Shown: positions 15,287-24,078, counted from the stretch's first letter. The stretch is DNA of 38,228 bases from Prosthecobacter sp. (GCF_029946185.1 NZ_JAQSEA010000147.1:1-38228), one strand, 5' to 3'. The notes: a model not told the origin generated them from the sequence alone. Program-made: numbers and translations.

Positions 15287-16849
15287 ATGAGACTCCTCTC
15301 TCTTACCACACTACTCGCCGCGCTGGCATGTACCGCCCGCGCTGAACTGAAACTCCCCGCCATCATCGGCGACAACATGGTGCTGCAGCAGAAGCAGACC
15401 AATCCGCTCTGGGGCTGGGACACACCGGGCACCGAAGTGACAGTGAAGTTCAGAGATCAAACCAAGACCGCCAAGGCCGGTGCCGATGGCAAATGGACGG
15501 TGAAACTCGATCCCGTGCCTGCCAATGCAAAACCCGCCACGATTTCGATCAAGGGCACCACGACCAAGGAACTGAAAAACGTGCTCGTCGGCGAGGTGTG
15601 GATCTGCTCCGGCCAGTCCAACATGCAGTGGAATGTCGGGTCCAGCTGGGACGCCGATCTTGAAATCGCCACCGCGAAGTTTCCAAACATCCGCCTCATC
15701 ACTGTGCCCAATGTCGGCACACAGGAGCCACAGCAGGATTTTAAAGGCGAGTGGAAAGAGTGCTCACCAGCCACCGTGGGCGGCTTCACCGCCGTCGGCT
15801 ATTTCTACGGCCGTGTACTCCACAAAATGCTGGATGTGCCCGTGGGCCTGATCAACAACGCCTGGGGCGGCAGTGCTGCCGAAGCCTGGGTGAACCGCGG
15901 TGAACTCGAAAAAGACCCGCGCTTCAAGCTGCTGATGGAAAACACGAAGAAAAACGAGGCCCTCCTCACCTCCGCCGCTGCCAAGACCAAGTATGATGCC
16001 GATCTCGCCGCTTGGAACAAGCAGTCCGAAGCTGCGAAGAAAGAAGGCAAACCCTTCGCCGTCCGCGCTCCCGCCCCCCCTGCAGCCTGGCTCAACGGCA
16101 ATGCGCGCCCCGCCAACATCTACAACGGAGCGCTGCTTCCCACCATCGGCTACGGCATCAAAGGCGCCATCTGGTATCAGGGCGAAAGCAATGCCGGTCG
16201 TGCCTATGAATACGCCAGCCTCTTCCCCTTCATGATCCAGAACTGGCGCAACGAATGGAAGCAGGGAGATTTCCCATTCTACTGGGTGCAGCTCGCCGAC
16301 TTCATGGCCGAAAAATCCGACGCCGTGCAGGCCTCCGCCAGCTCCTGGGCCGAACTCCGCGAAAGCCAGACGAAAACTCAGGACGCCATCAAAAACGGCG
16401 GTCAGGCCGTCATCATCGACCTCGGCGAAGCCAATGACATTCATCCCAAGAACAAGCGCGATGTGGCCGAGCGCCTCGCCCGCTGGGCTCTGGTCAAAGA
16501 CTACGGCATGAAGCTCCCATATCGCAGCCCCGAGTTCAAATCCGCCGAGTTCACCGGAGACAAGGCCACTGTCACGCTCGACACCTTCGGCAGCAGCCTC
16601 CGCACGGTCGATATCAGCGAGGTGAAGGGCTTCGTCGTCTGCGGCGAAGACAAAAAGTGGGTCTGGGCCGAGGCGAAAATCACCGGCAAAGACAAGCTCG
16701 AAGTCAGCGCCCAGGGCGTCGCCAAACCCGTCGCCGTCCGCTACGCTTGGTCCGACAATCCTGTGTGCAACCTCTACAGCACCGACGGCCTTCCCGTCAC
16801 ACCCTTCCGCAGCGACAGCTTCGAGATGCTCACGAAACCGAAGCCGTAA
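15287..16849 (+). CDS. Secreted sialate O-acetylesterase (SGNH hydrolase)
   Basis: The 520-residue product has a signal peptide (MRLLSLTTLLAALACTARA) and the SGNH-type sialate O-acetylesterase fold. The nucleophile is Ser111 in SGQSNMQW, followed by NNAWGGSAAEAW and AIWYQGESNA, with the catalytic histidine in NDIHPKNK (His386). The first 90 residues are a beta-rich N-terminal domain (LPAIIGDNMVLQQK) usual for this family. These enzymes remove O-acetyl groups from sialic acids or other acetylated glycans outside the cytoplasm. It is transcribed divergently from the Rrf2 gene and ends in a terminator at 16881-16913. The natural substrate may not be sialic acid; many verrucomicrobial paralogues probably act on plant or algal polysaccharides. 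Confidence 0.9.
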   Translation: MRLLSLTTLLAALACTARAELKLPAIIGDNMVLQQKQTNPLWGWDTPGTEVTVKFRDQTKTAKAGADGKWTVKLDPVPANAKPATISIKGTTTKELKNVLVGEVWICSGQSNMQWNVGSSWDADLEIATAKFPNIRLITVPNVGTQEPQQDFKGEWKECSPATVGGFTAVGYFYGRVLHKMLDVPVGLINNAWGGSAAEAWVNRGELEKDPRFKLLMENTKKNEALLTSAAAKTKYDADLAAWNKQSEAAKKEGKPFAVRAPAPPAAWLNGNARPANIYNGALLPTIGYGIKGAIWYQGESNAGRAYEYASLFPFMIQNWRNEWKQGDFPFYWVQLADFMAEKSDAVQASASSWAELRESQTKTQDAIKNGGQAVIIDLGEANDIHPKNKRDVAERLARWALVKDYGMKLPYRSPEFKSAEFTGDKATVTLDTFGSSLRTVDISEVKGFVVCGEDKKWVWAEAKITGKDKLEVSAQGVAKPVAVRYAWSDNPVCNLYSTDGLPVTPFRSDSFEMLTKPKP

Positions 16850-16880
16850 GCGGCATTCAGCCCCGTTGTAAGTTCATGAG

Positions 16881-16913
16881 TCCCTCGGCTTAGCTGCCGG
16901 GGGATTCTTTTTT
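16881..16913 (+). terminator. Rho-independent terminator of the esterase gene, inside the terC 3' end
   Basis: On the plus strand a 9-base stem (TCCCTCGGC at 16881-16889 against GCCGGGGGA at 16896-16904, one G-U pair) with a 6-base loop is followed by TTCTTTTTT. It overlaps the stop codon and last codons of the convergent terC gene. Confidence 0.75.
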
Positions 16914-17795
16914 CCGGCGCACTAAATTCCAGACGGTACGAAACGGCCAGGCGATCAGGCTGAAGAGCGCCCCGGCCAAGGTATCGACCAGGCGCAGCGG
17001 CAGGCGAAACAGACGCAGCACCGGACGCAAGACCACTCTGACTGCGGCCTTTTTCTCATAAGCCAGATGCAGCAGCAGGATGCCAATGATGCCCGCAAAC
17101 TTCACCGCCTTGGCGATGTGATAATGCCCGCCAGCTTCGCTGATGATGCTGTAGCCACCAGGTTCAAAGACTTCTTTGACGCTTTGGTCCCAGAAGAGCT
17201 CCAGCCCGAGCAGTAGACCCACGAAGCCCACCAGCAAAAAGGCAGTGTGCTCCAGCCAGGGCTGGCGTTTGAGCAGTTCGATGCAGTAACCCGCAACCAT
17301 TCGCAGGGTGATGATGCCCAGCGTCACGCCGATATAGACCAGCACCTTGCTGTCGCGCGCAAAAGCCACCGCCGCGACGACGTTGTCGAAGCTCAGGCTC
17401 AGATCGAGAAGCGCGATCATCGCGATGGTGCTGGCAAAGCTCTGCGGTTCCTTCTTTGATTTTCCATCGCCATCTTCACCGTCATCCTCCTGCACGGCAA
17501 AGTGGGAGCACATCAGCCATACGAGGTAAAGCGAGCCCAGCAGCATCAGCCAGTGATTGCCCATGATGATGCTGGCGGTCAGCAGCGCTACTATGCGGAA
17601 GCCATAGGCTCCGATGTACCCGATGTTCATCGCCTTTTTGCGCTGCTCTTCTTCCAGATGCGAAGCCATCGCGGCGATCGCCAGCGCGTTGTCCACGGAG
17701 AGAAGCCCCTCGATAAGGATCAGAGCCAGCACCACGGGGGCGCCCTCTTTGATCGTGGTCCAGATGTCAGTGGCAGCGAGAAATTCGAAAATCAT
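16890..17795 (-). CDS. TerC family integral membrane protein
   Basis: The 301-residue product has seven or more membrane helices and the two conserved acidic motifs of TerC proteins, EGLLSVDNALAIAAMASHL near the N terminus and LDLSLSFDNVVAAVAFA in the middle. The family is linked to tellurite resistance and to metal (manganese) export. An acidic-basic cytoplasmic loop (QEDDGEDGDGKSKKEP) separates the halves, and the C terminus is an arginine-rich amphipathic extension (about residues 250-301). ATG 17795 is chosen over a GTG at 17801. Metal specificity cannot be read from sequence. The gene is convergent with the esterase and lies downstream of the TPR protein, from which a strong terminator separates it. 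Confidence 0.88.
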   Translation of the reverse strand: MIFEFLAATDIWTTIKEGAPVVLALILIEGLLSVDNALAIAAMASHLEEEQRKKAMNIGYIGAYGFRIVALLTASIIMGNHWLMLLGSLYLVWLMCSHFAVQEDDGEDGDGKSKKEPQSFASTIAMIALLDLSLSFDNVVAAVAFARDSKVLVYIGVTLGIITLRMVAGYCIELLKRQPWLEHTAFLLVGFVGLLLGLELFWDQSVKEVFEPGGYSIISEAGGHYHIAKAVKFAGIIGILLLHLAYEKKAAVRVVLRPVLRLFRLPLRLVDTLAGALFSLIAWPFRTVWNLVRRKKESPGS

Positions 17796-17850
17796 CAGCA
17801 CGTATGATGGCGGACGTGTTACGGCTTTCCAGTACCATTTGGTTGTAAAG

Positions 17851-17886
17851 AAAAAACACCCCGTTTCGGATTACGAAACGGGGTGT
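17851..17886 (-). terminator. Strong rho-independent terminator of the TPR gene
   Basis: Perfect 13-base arms (ACACCCCGTTTCG at 17856-17868 and its complement at 17874-17886) enclose a 5-base loop. On the minus strand they are followed by a run of six Ts. It lies 25 bases beyond the stop codon of the TPR protein gene. Confidence 0.92.
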
Positions 17887-17911
17887 CAGCAGAAACAACC
17901 AGAGGGGGCGG

Positions 17912-19279
17912 TTACGAGTAGGAGGATTCCACCCGTGTCGCCACGTCCCGGTAGCCGTAGTCGGCATTGTAAATTTCCTTCAGCGCTTCCAAGCTTCCTG
18001 GCTTGTCGCCCATTTTTTCCATCACGTTGGCCAGCTCGTAAAGCACTTCCTTCTTGGTGGCGTCCATGATCAGCAGCTCTTTGGCCGCCTCCATGAACGA
18101 GGTTTTGGCCAGATCGTTCATGTTCTTGCGCTCGAAACAGCGTCCCAGCATGAGGATCGCCTTGATGCGCAGGTTGGGGCTCGATTTAGCCTGCTGCAGT
18201 TCGGGAAGAGCCTCGCCATACATGCCGGCGCCGAAGTAGGCCTGACCTAGCTCAAAACGCAGCGCTTTGTCGGTCGGATTGCGGTCCACACGCGTCTTGG
18301 CTTCGCTGATGACGACACCGGCACGTTGCCGGCGGATTTCAGCAAGCTGTGCGCGTTTGTCATCAATGTCTGGCGCATCGGGATTGGTTTCGATTTCGCG
18401 CTCGTATTCCGTTATCTTTGCTTCCTGCACCTTGTCGCGCAGGATTTCCACCTTGCGCTGGAGGGCGACGTCGCCGGTGTTGAGAGTGAGGGCGTAATCG
18501 TAGAACATCAGCGCGGTATCGAGCTGGCCAAGGCGTTCATACAGATCCGACATGCGTTTGACGATGACGATGTTGCCCTGGTCGGCGTTGTATTGTTCGA
18601 TGGTTTCCGCGAGAAACTGCTCCATCTGCTCCTGAGTCATACCTTGGCGGCTGAGCATTTCCAGCTTGGCAGCCTCTCCGGAATCCTTCATCGCATCCTT
18701 GAAATTGGAAGAGCCCCAGCCCTGATTTTTGATGGAGCCTTGCGCAGCGGAGTTCTTTTCCCCCTGCATGGCCTCCATGTCACGCGGGTTGACCTTCAAG
18801 ATCCCGTTGTAGGTTTCGGCGGCTTTTTCTGGCTGCTGATTGGCCATGTAATGCTGCGCCAGCTTGTGCATGTTTTTGGTGTTCTCAGGATGGCCCCCGC
18901 GAATGGTCTCCAGAGCAAACGCCGCCAGCTCCGGGTACTGCATCTTCGTCGCGAGGTCATAGAGCTGCTCATTGGCGCTCAGACTGAAGGGGTCCTTGCG
19001 GAACACGTTCTCTTCCATTTCTGCGATCACTTCAGCCGGCTCCTTTTTGGAGCTGGGCTTGAAACCGCCCAGGCCGAAACTGAATTTCTTGCCGCTGCCG
19101 ACGACCTCGCCCTCAGCGCTGCGCAGCAGTTTTCGGCCATCCATAAAGCCGACATTGCCTGTCACGATAGGCAGCACCTGGTCGATCACATACTCCCAGT
19201 TTTTCCGCTCGGCGGAAATGAGGGCTTTTTTCCAAAGGGCTTGGTACTTGGGGTCGAGTTCGGCTTCCTGAACGGTCAT
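17912..19279 (-). CDS. Tetratricopeptide-repeat protein, function unknown
   Basis: The 455-residue product has no signal peptide or membrane segment and consists mainly of helical repeats. TPR-like units are visible at about residues 105-180 (LYDLATKMQYPELAAFALETI, HYMANQQPEKAAETYNGILKVNP), 235-290 (RMSDLYERLGQLDTALMFYDYAL) and 340-440 (LGQAYFGAGMYGEALPELQQA, LANVMEKMGDKPGSLEALKEIY). A charged coiled-coil segment lies around 290-330. A Gly/Ser-rich insert (SGKKFSFGLGGFKPSSKK) interrupts the N-terminal part. It probably mediates protein-protein contacts in the cytoplasm. A small membrane protein gene sits 45 bases upstream on the same strand, suggesting that the TPR protein works near the membrane. 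I do not recognise a specific function. Confidence 0.8.
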   Translation of the reverse strand: MTVQEAELDPKYQALWKKALISAERKNWEYVIDQVLPIVTGNVGFMDGRKLLRSAEGEVVGSGKKFSFGLGGFKPSSKKEPAEVIAEMEENVFRKDPFSLSANEQLYDLATKMQYPELAAFALETIRGGHPENTKNMHKLAQHYMANQQPEKAAETYNGILKVNPRDMEAMQGEKNSAAQGSIKNQGWGSSNFKDAMKDSGEAAKLEMLSRQGMTQEQMEQFLAETIEQYNADQGNIVIVKRMSDLYERLGQLDTALMFYDYALTLNTGDVALQRKVEILRDKVQEAKITEYEREIETNPDAPDIDDKRAQLAEIRRQRAGVVISEAKTRVDRNPTDKALRFELGQAYFGAGMYGEALPELQQAKSSPNLRIKAILMLGRCFERKNMNDLAKTSFMEAAKELLIMDATKKEVLYELANVMEKMGDKPGSLEALKEIYNADYGYRDVATRVESSYS

Positions 19280-19324
19280 AATGCTGGGTGTTCTTGACGT
19301 GTTTAAATAAAGGGGTGGCGGCGG

Positions 19325-19486
19325 CTATTTTTTCCCGCCACCGAACCAGGCGGAGATGCCATGCAACTCGGCAACCGTGCCCTCAGTCAGGCCCTTCATG
19401 CTGAATCCGTGCTCAAAGAGCACCATCCAGACGAAGGTGGCGACGAGGAAAGCGAGGGTCCAGAGGACTTTGGAGAGAATACGCAT
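19325..19486 (-). CDS. Small single-helix membrane protein upstream of the TPR protein
   Basis: The frame from ATG 19486 to TAG 19325 encodes 53 residues beginning MRILSKVLWTLAFLVATF. One membrane helix covers about residues 7-24, followed by a polar segment (FEHGFSMKGLTEGTVAELHG) and a Gly/Lys end. A positively charged N terminus predicts that the C terminus is outside. It is 45 bases from the TPR gene, in the same orientation, so they probably share a promoter. The hydrophobic block and clean start and stop support a real gene, but I recognise no family. Confidence 0.65.
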   Translation of the reverse strand: MRILSKVLWTLAFLVATFVWMVLFEHGFSMKGLTEGTVAELHGISAWFGGGKK

Positions 19487-19656
19487 GCCGGATTTTCATC
19501 TACTCTATGAAGAAAAGGGGCGAATCGTCCAGCACGGAGTTGCGCAGATGGAAAATGGCAGCGGATTGACTCCACTGCCCCCCAGCGGCAAATCGGACAC
19601 GTCTGCTAGGCAGCAAGCTGCGTGACAACCCGATCTTCCTCGTACATCATTGGAAC

Positions 19657-20259
19657 ATGATTCGCAGTCTCATCGCCGGATCCCTGCGCATGTTTTCCGG
19701 TTCCGTCGCCCGCTGGCAGGGCTGTGCGCCGGAACTGGCCCAGCGTGTGTACTTTGCCAATCACACCAGCAATCTTGACGGCCCCGTGCTCTGGGCCTCA
19801 TTGCCAGCCCCCGTGCGTTCGGTCACGCGCATGGTCGGGGCCAAGGACTACTGGTCGGTGGGCCGCGTGCGCCCCTTTCTGGCCTGCCATGTCTTCAATG
19901 CCGTCCTCATCGAGCGTAAAAAGCCCACGCCCGAGGCGAATCCGCTGGTGGAAATGGTCCAGGCAATGGGAGACCGCCACTCGCTCATCCTCTTTCCCGA
20001 AGGTGGTCGCCAGACCAGTCCCGAGCCGATGCCGTTCAAACCCGGGCTCTTCCATCTCGCCAAAAAGCGCCCCGACGTTCAGCTCGTCCCCGTGTGGATG
20101 GAAAACCTCAACCGCATCCTCCCCAAAGGCGAAATCCTGCCCGTCCCCGTCCTCGGCAGCGTCACCTTTGGCGAGCCGATCCGCCTGGAAGAAAACGAAT
20201 CCAAACTCGATTTCCTCATCCGCGCTCGCGAGGCCGTGCTGAAACTGCGGCAGCATTGA
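19657..20259 (+). CDS. Lysophospholipid acyltransferase (PlsC-like)
   Basis: The 200-residue product carries the acyltransferase HX4D motif in ANHTSNLDGPVLW (His36, Asp41) and the substrate-binding FPEGGRQ motif (about residues 112-118). These are the hallmarks of 1-acyl-glycerol-3-phosphate acyltransferases, which acylate lysophosphatidate or related lysolipids at the inner face of the cytoplasmic membrane. It is shorter than classical PlsC (about 240 residues) and lacks an obvious membrane helix. The VPVWMENLNRILPKGEILPVPVLG segment fits a branch of small PlsC-like enzymes. The acceptor lipid is not known. It is convergent with the sulfatase gene. Confidence 0.88.
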   Translation: MIRSLIAGSLRMFSGSVARWQGCAPELAQRVYFANHTSNLDGPVLWASLPAPVRSVTRMVGAKDYWSVGRVRPFLACHVFNAVLIERKKPTPEANPLVEMVQAMGDRHSLILFPEGGRQTSPEPMPFKPGLFHLAKKRPDVQLVPVWMENLNRILPKGEILPVPVLGSVTFGEPIRLEENESKLDFLIRAREAVLKLRQH

Positions 20260-20364
20260 TTTTGTACGTTGGGTGTGTTTGGCGCGCTGTGATTTCTCCA
20301 TCACGCAGAACCCTCTCCGCCAAACCGCCCGACTCCGGGAGCGAGTTCACCACACAAAGTCCCG

Positions 20365-21771
20365 TCACTTGCCCATAGTTGGCAGCCTCTCTGCCAGCCG
20401 CGACCGCAGACCCTCCAACACCTCCGCATGCTGCGAATCCTTCGCGAGGTTTGTGTACTCCTGCGGATCGCTGTCATGATCGTAAAGTTCGACTCCGCTC
20501 TTCCCCTCATCCCACTCAGTGCAGCGCCAGCGTGCAGTGCGGATCGTGCGCCCCCAAAATTCAGCATCAGCACCCCGCCGTGCCTGAGTGAAAGCCCCCT
20601 CATGGATGGACGCAGACGGATCTTCCAGCAACGGGCGCAAACTCAATCCCTGTGCCTGTTTGGGCGCAGGAATGCCACAAAGATCACAGAGCGTGGGATA
20701 GACATCCAGCAGCTCGACGAGACTCCGACTTTGCTGGCCACCACTCTTCATGCCCGGCGTGTGCAGGATGAAGGGCACGCGCGCGCTTTCTTCAAACAGA
20801 CTGCGTTTGTGCCACAGGCCATGCTCTCCCAGATGCCAGCCGTGGTCGCTGGTGAAGACGATGATTGTGTTGTCATCCAGCCCCATCGCCTTGATCGCAT
20901 CCAGCAATCGTCCGGCCTGCGCATCCACATAGCTCACACAGGCCAGATACGCGCGGATGGCAGCCCGCCGCTGCTCCGGCGTCGTGCTCAGCGCATAGCC
21001 GGGTACAGCCCCATTTCGCGCTGGCGCAGGAATGTCCGCCTCATCATCCGCCGGAGCCTCCGGCAGCGTGATGCTCTCGAAGGGATATAGATCAAAATAC
21101 TTCGCCGGAGCGACCAGCGGCAGGTGCGGGCGGTGAAACCCCACCGCTAGGAAGAACGGCTTGCTCTTATCACGCTGGCCCAGCCACTCGATGGCGGTTT
21201 TGGCAAAGCTGCCATCCACCAGTTGATCATCATCCCCCGGGATTTCCTGCCAGCTCAAACCTTGCTTCTTACCAGCCTTCACCTTCACGCTGCTCTCCCG
21301 CTTCGGCGGGTACGGCAGCTCGCTTTTAAAGGGCGTCCCAAAGTCCCACGCCTGCGGATCGTCCATGCTTTCAAGCCCGGTGGGAATGCCCAGATGGAAG
21401 ATCTTCCCGCACCGTGCCGTGGCGTAGCCGTTGTTGCGGAAGTGATGCGGCAGCGTCAGCACCTCAGGGAGGTTCGTGTATAAATTGTCCGCGTTGTCCG
21501 TGACCCGCGTCGTGTTGGGCCGCAGCCCGCTCATCATCGAAGCACGGGAAGGGTTGCAGTGCGGAAACTGGCAGTACGCCCGGCTGAACAGCACACTCCG
21601 CTTCGCCAGCGCATCCAGGTTCGGCGTCTTCGCCTGCGGATGCCCATAGCAGCTCAGCGTCGCCGCCAGATCGTCCGCCATGAGCAGCAGGACATTCGGA
21701 CGCTGCTCAGCAGCGAACGACGAAATCAGACCGCCGAATGACGAAACAAAGAGAGCAAGGAGCAGGCGCAT
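20365..21771 (-). CDS. Secreted sulfatase, iduronate-2-sulfatase-like
   Basis: The 468-residue product has a signal peptide (MRLLLALFVSSFGGLISSFAA) and a full sulfatase domain. The start RPNVLLLMADDLAATLSCYG carries the metal-binding aspartates. The key motif CNPSRASMMSGLRP (Cys72) is the CxPSR signature in which cysteine is converted to formylglycine. Further features are FLAVGFHRPHLPLVAP and IIVFTSDHGWHLGEHGLWHKRSLFEE with the metal-binding Asp-His pair. Overall it resembles iduronate-2-sulfatase-type arylsulfatases that act on sulfated glycans. The start codon is 37 bases from the DUF1080 gene upstream, so the two are probably co-transcribed. Activity needs a formylglycine-generating or anaerobic maturase not seen here. 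Confidence 0.93.
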   Translation of the reverse strand: MRLLLALFVSSFGGLISSFAAEQRPNVLLLMADDLAATLSCYGHPQAKTPNLDALAKRSVLFSRAYCQFPHCNPSRASMMSGLRPNTTRVTDNADNLYTNLPEVLTLPHHFRNNGYATARCGKIFHLGIPTGLESMDDPQAWDFGTPFKSELPYPPKRESSVKVKAGKKQGLSWQEIPGDDDQLVDGSFAKTAIEWLGQRDKSKPFFLAVGFHRPHLPLVAPAKYFDLYPFESITLPEAPADDEADIPAPARNGAVPGYALSTTPEQRRAAIRAYLACVSYVDAQAGRLLDAIKAMGLDDNTIIVFTSDHGWHLGEHGLWHKRSLFEESARVPFILHTPGMKSGGQQSRSLVELLDVYPTLCDLCGIPAPKQAQGLSLRPLLEDPSASIHEGAFTQARRGADAEFWGRTIRTARWRCTEWDEGKSGVELYDHDSDPQEYTNLAKDSQHAEVLEGLRSRLAERLPTMGK

Positions 21772-21808
21772 GCCACGCTAAACGTTGCGTCACCCTCCAC
21801 CTATCGGC

Positions 21809-22450
21809 CTACTTCAGCTCCTTGATCCGCACATTGCGATACCACACCGGCAGCGCCTCATCCTGAAACGCGATCTGGCCCACGTTCGGACACCCAGCCA
21901 GTTTAATGTCATCCAGAATGGCGGCGATCACCTGCTCACCATTAAAAATCACCTTCACGTTGCGCCCCTTGACCGTGATCGTGTACCGGTTCCACTCCCC
22001 AGCCGGCTTCACCATGTTTTTAGAAGGGCCCGTGCCATGCACAATGCCGCCACAGTCGTGGTGCCCCGGTTTCTCCAGGCCGTAGGTGTCGAGGATCTGC
22101 ACTTCAAAACCCGTCTTCACCGGCTCCTTCATGTCACCCACACGCATGAACACCCCACTGTTGCCCTTCGCATTGATCTTGAATTCCAGGTCCAGCACGA
22201 AGTCGCCGTACTGTTTTTCCGTGGCGATGTACGCATCGTAGCGTTGCCAGCCTTTCTCACCCTCACGCGGGTGCAGCGAGACGCTGCCATCGGCCTCCAC
22301 CACCCAGTTCCCCGTCGTCTTCCAGCCCGAGAGGTCCTTGCCATTGAAGAGCGGCACGAAACCCGCTGCATCCGCCGCAGGGTGCAGATCTTCGGCATGT
22401 AGAGACAGAGCGAGGCAAAGAAAAGCGAGTAGGCAGGCGGGTTTCATCAT
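21809..22450 (-). CDS. Secreted DUF1080 (3-keto-disaccharide hydrolase-like) protein
   Basis: The 213-residue product has a signal peptide (MMKPACLLAFLCLALSLHA) and one DUF1080 jelly-roll domain. Diagnostic stretches are FVPLFNGKDLSGWKTTGNW, YGDFVLDLEFKINAKGNSGVF, GFEVQILDTYGLEKPGHHDCG and the C-terminal VWYRNVRIKEL. Family members bind or hydrolyse glycans (3-keto-glycoside hydrolysis has been described) outside the cytoplasm. The start at 22450 is preferred for its signal peptide; earlier in-frame ATGs up to 22510 would run into the ahcY promoter. It precedes the sulfatase gene by 37 bases and shares a divergent intergenic region with ahcY. Confidence 0.9.
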   Translation of the reverse strand: MMKPACLLAFLCLALSLHAEDLHPAADAAGFVPLFNGKDLSGWKTTGNWVVEADGSVSLHPREGEKGWQRYDAYIATEKQYGDFVLDLEFKINAKGNSGVFMRVGDMKEPVKTGFEVQILDTYGLEKPGHHDCGGIVHGTGPSKNMVKPAGEWNRYTITVKGRNVKVIFNGEQVIAAILDDIKLAGCPNVGQIAFQDEALPVWYRNVRIKELK

Positions 22451-22495
22451 GGTGGTCAGCATCAAACGCACGGTCCAAGCCCGATAAATCCCCGT

Positions 22496-22524
22496 TTGAC
22501 ATTTCGGCATCTATTTGGAACATA
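22496..22524 (+). promoter_or_regulatory. Candidate promoter of ahcY
   Basis: A perfect -35 consensus TTGACA lies at 22496-22501. After 17 bases, AACATA (22519-22524) is a weak -10 box that touches the palindrome starting at 22524. The weak -10 next to an operator is what a regulated promoter would show. Confidence 0.5.
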
Positions 22525-22547
22525 TCAACGTATCCTGATACGTTGAT
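22524..22547. promoter_or_regulatory. 24-base palindromic operator upstream of ahcY
   Basis: ATCAACGTATC (22524-22534) and GATACGTTGAT (22537-22547) are perfect 11-base inverted repeats with a 2-base centre. The site lies next to the -10 box and 40 bases before the ahcY start. Long AT-rich palindromes such as this suit a dimeric ArsR-type repressor; SahR, an ArsR-family regulator of methionine-cycle genes, is one candidate. No such gene is in the window. Confidence 0.75.
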
Positions 22548-22587
22548 TCGTTCCTTTTCACCCTAACCTGAACCCACCCCACACCTC

Positions 22588-23991
22588 ATGTCCGACTTTA
22601 AAGTAAAAGACATCGCCCTCGCCGAATTCGGCCGCAAAGAACTCGACATCGCTGAGAGCGAAATGCCCGGCCTCATGGCCACCCGCGAGAAGTACGGCCC
22701 GAAGAAGCCCCTCGCTGGCGTCCGCATCACCGGCTCCCTGCACATGACCATCCAGACCGGCGTGCTCATCGAGACCCTCAAGGAACTCGGTGCTGATGTC
22801 CGCTGGGCCTCCTGCAACATTTTCTCCACTCAGGACCACGCTGCTGCTGGCATCGCCGTCACCGGCACTCCTGTCTTCGCCTGGAAAGGCGAGTCCCTTG
22901 AAGAATACTGGTGGTGCACCTGGAAGGCCATCATCTTCCCAGGAGACAAAGGCCCTCAGCTCATCGTCGACGACGGTGGCGATGTCACCCTCCTCATCCA
23001 CAAAGGCTATGAGATGGAAAACGGCGACAAGTGGGTCGAGTCCCCCTCCGACAACCACGAAGTGAAGGTCATCAAGGACCTCCTCAAGGACATCGCCAAG
23101 AACCAGCCCGGCATTTTCCACACGATCGTCAAAGATCTCAAGGGCGTCTCCGAAGAGACCACCACCGGCGTGCATCGCCTCTATGAAATGGCCCGGGCCG
23201 GCAAGCTGCTCTTCCCTGCCATCAATGTGAACGACAGCGTCACCAAGTCCAAGTTCGACAACCTCTACGGCTGCCGCGAATCCCTCCTCGACGGCATCAA
23301 GCGTGCCACCGACGTCATGATCGCCGGCAAAGTCGGCGTCGTCTGCGGCTACGGCGACGTGGGCAAAGGCTGCGCAGCTGCCCTTCGCGGCATGGGCGCT
23401 CAGGTCATCGTCACCGAAATCGACCCTGTCTGTGCCCTTCAGGCCGCCATGGAAGGCCATCGCGTCATGCCGATCGAAGACACCCTCGGCTACGGCGACA
23501 TCTACGTCACCACCACCGGCAACAAGGACATCATCACCCTTGAGCACATGGAGAAGATGAAGGACCAGGCCATCGTTTGCAACATCGGCCACTTCGACAA
23601 CGAAATCCAGGTGGACAAGCTCAACGACCGCAAGGACGTCAAGCGCCTCAACATCAAGCCCCAGGTGGACAAGTACACCTTCCCGGCTGGCAACAGCATC
23701 TTCATGCTGGCTGAAGGCCGTCTTGTGAACCTCGGCTGCGCCACCGGCCATCCGAGCTTCGTGATGAGCAACAGCTTCACCAACCAGACCCTCGCGCAGA
23801 TCGAACTCTGGGAAACCAAGGACACGCGTCCGAATGCCGTCACCGTCCTTCCGAAGAAGCTCGACGAAGAAGTCGCCCGCCTCCACCTCGCCAAGATCGG
23901 TGTGAAGCTCACCGTCCTCTCCAAGGACCAGGCCGACTACATCGGCGTCCCCGTCGAAGGCCCCTACAAGACCGATCAATACCGCTACTAA
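22588..23991 (+). CDS. ahcY: Adenosylhomocysteinase (S-adenosyl-L-homocysteine hydrolase)
   Basis: The 467-residue cytoplasmic enzyme splits S-adenosylhomocysteine into adenosine and homocysteine, relieving product inhibition of methyltransferases and feeding the methionine cycle. The NAD-binding [10 protein letters not shown] motif begins at about residue 254. The substrate segments [19 protein letters not shown] and [20 protein letters not shown] are intact. The insertion between them ([17 protein letters not shown] and following) is the bacterial type. The C terminus ends in the conserved KTDQYRY. Start 22588 ([11 protein letters not shown]) fits the family length; no Shine-Dalgarno site is present. 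A palindromic operator lies upstream and a terminator at 24047-24078 downstream, so it seems monocistronic and regulated. Confidence 0.97.
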   Translation: MSDFKVKDIALAEFGRKELDIAESEMPGLMATREKYGPKKPLAGVRITGSLHMTIQTGVLIETLKELGADVRWASCNIFSTQDHAAAGIAVTGTPVFAWKGESLEEYWWCTWKAIIFPGDKGPQLIVDDGGDVTLLIHKGYEMENGDKWVESPSDNHEVKVIKDLLKDIAKNQPGIFHTIVKDLKGVSEETTTGVHRLYEMARAGKLLFPAINVNDSVTKSKFDNLYGCRESLLDGIKRATDVMIAGKVGVVCGYGDVGKGCAAALRGMGAQVIVTEIDPVCALQAAMEGHRVMPIEDTLGYGDIYVTTTGNKDIITLEHMEKMKDQAIVCNIGHFDNEIQVDKLNDRKDVKRLNIKPQVDKYTFPAGNSIFMLAEGRLVNLGCATGHPSFVMSNSFTNQTLAQIELWETKDTRPNAVTVLPKKLDEEVARLHLAKIGVKLTVLSKDQADYIGVPVEGPYKTDQYRY

Positions 23992-24046
23992 AGTAGCCCG
24001 GTTGCGCCGCAACTGGCGCATCACCAATTACAACCCCAAAACCACG

Positions 24047-24078
24047 AGGGCGGCCAGCAATGGCCGCTCTTTCTTTTT
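24047..24078 (+). terminator. Rho-independent terminator of ahcY
   Basis: A 10-base stem (AGGGCGGCCA against TGGCCGCTCT, one G-U pair) closes a GCAA tetraloop and is followed by TTCTTTTT. It lies 55 bases after the ahcY stop. Confidence 0.88.

Noticed and set aside
19485..19625. A 46-residue plus-strand frame beginning MPDFHLLYEEKG
   Set aside because: It overlaps the start codon of the small membrane protein on the other strand, and its Ser/Pro-rich end looks random.
22558..24027. A 489-codon open frame opposite ahcY
   Set aside because: It mirrors ahcY on the other strand. Its Val/Asp/Gly-rich translation is the usual shadow of a high-GC gene, and ahcY is certain.
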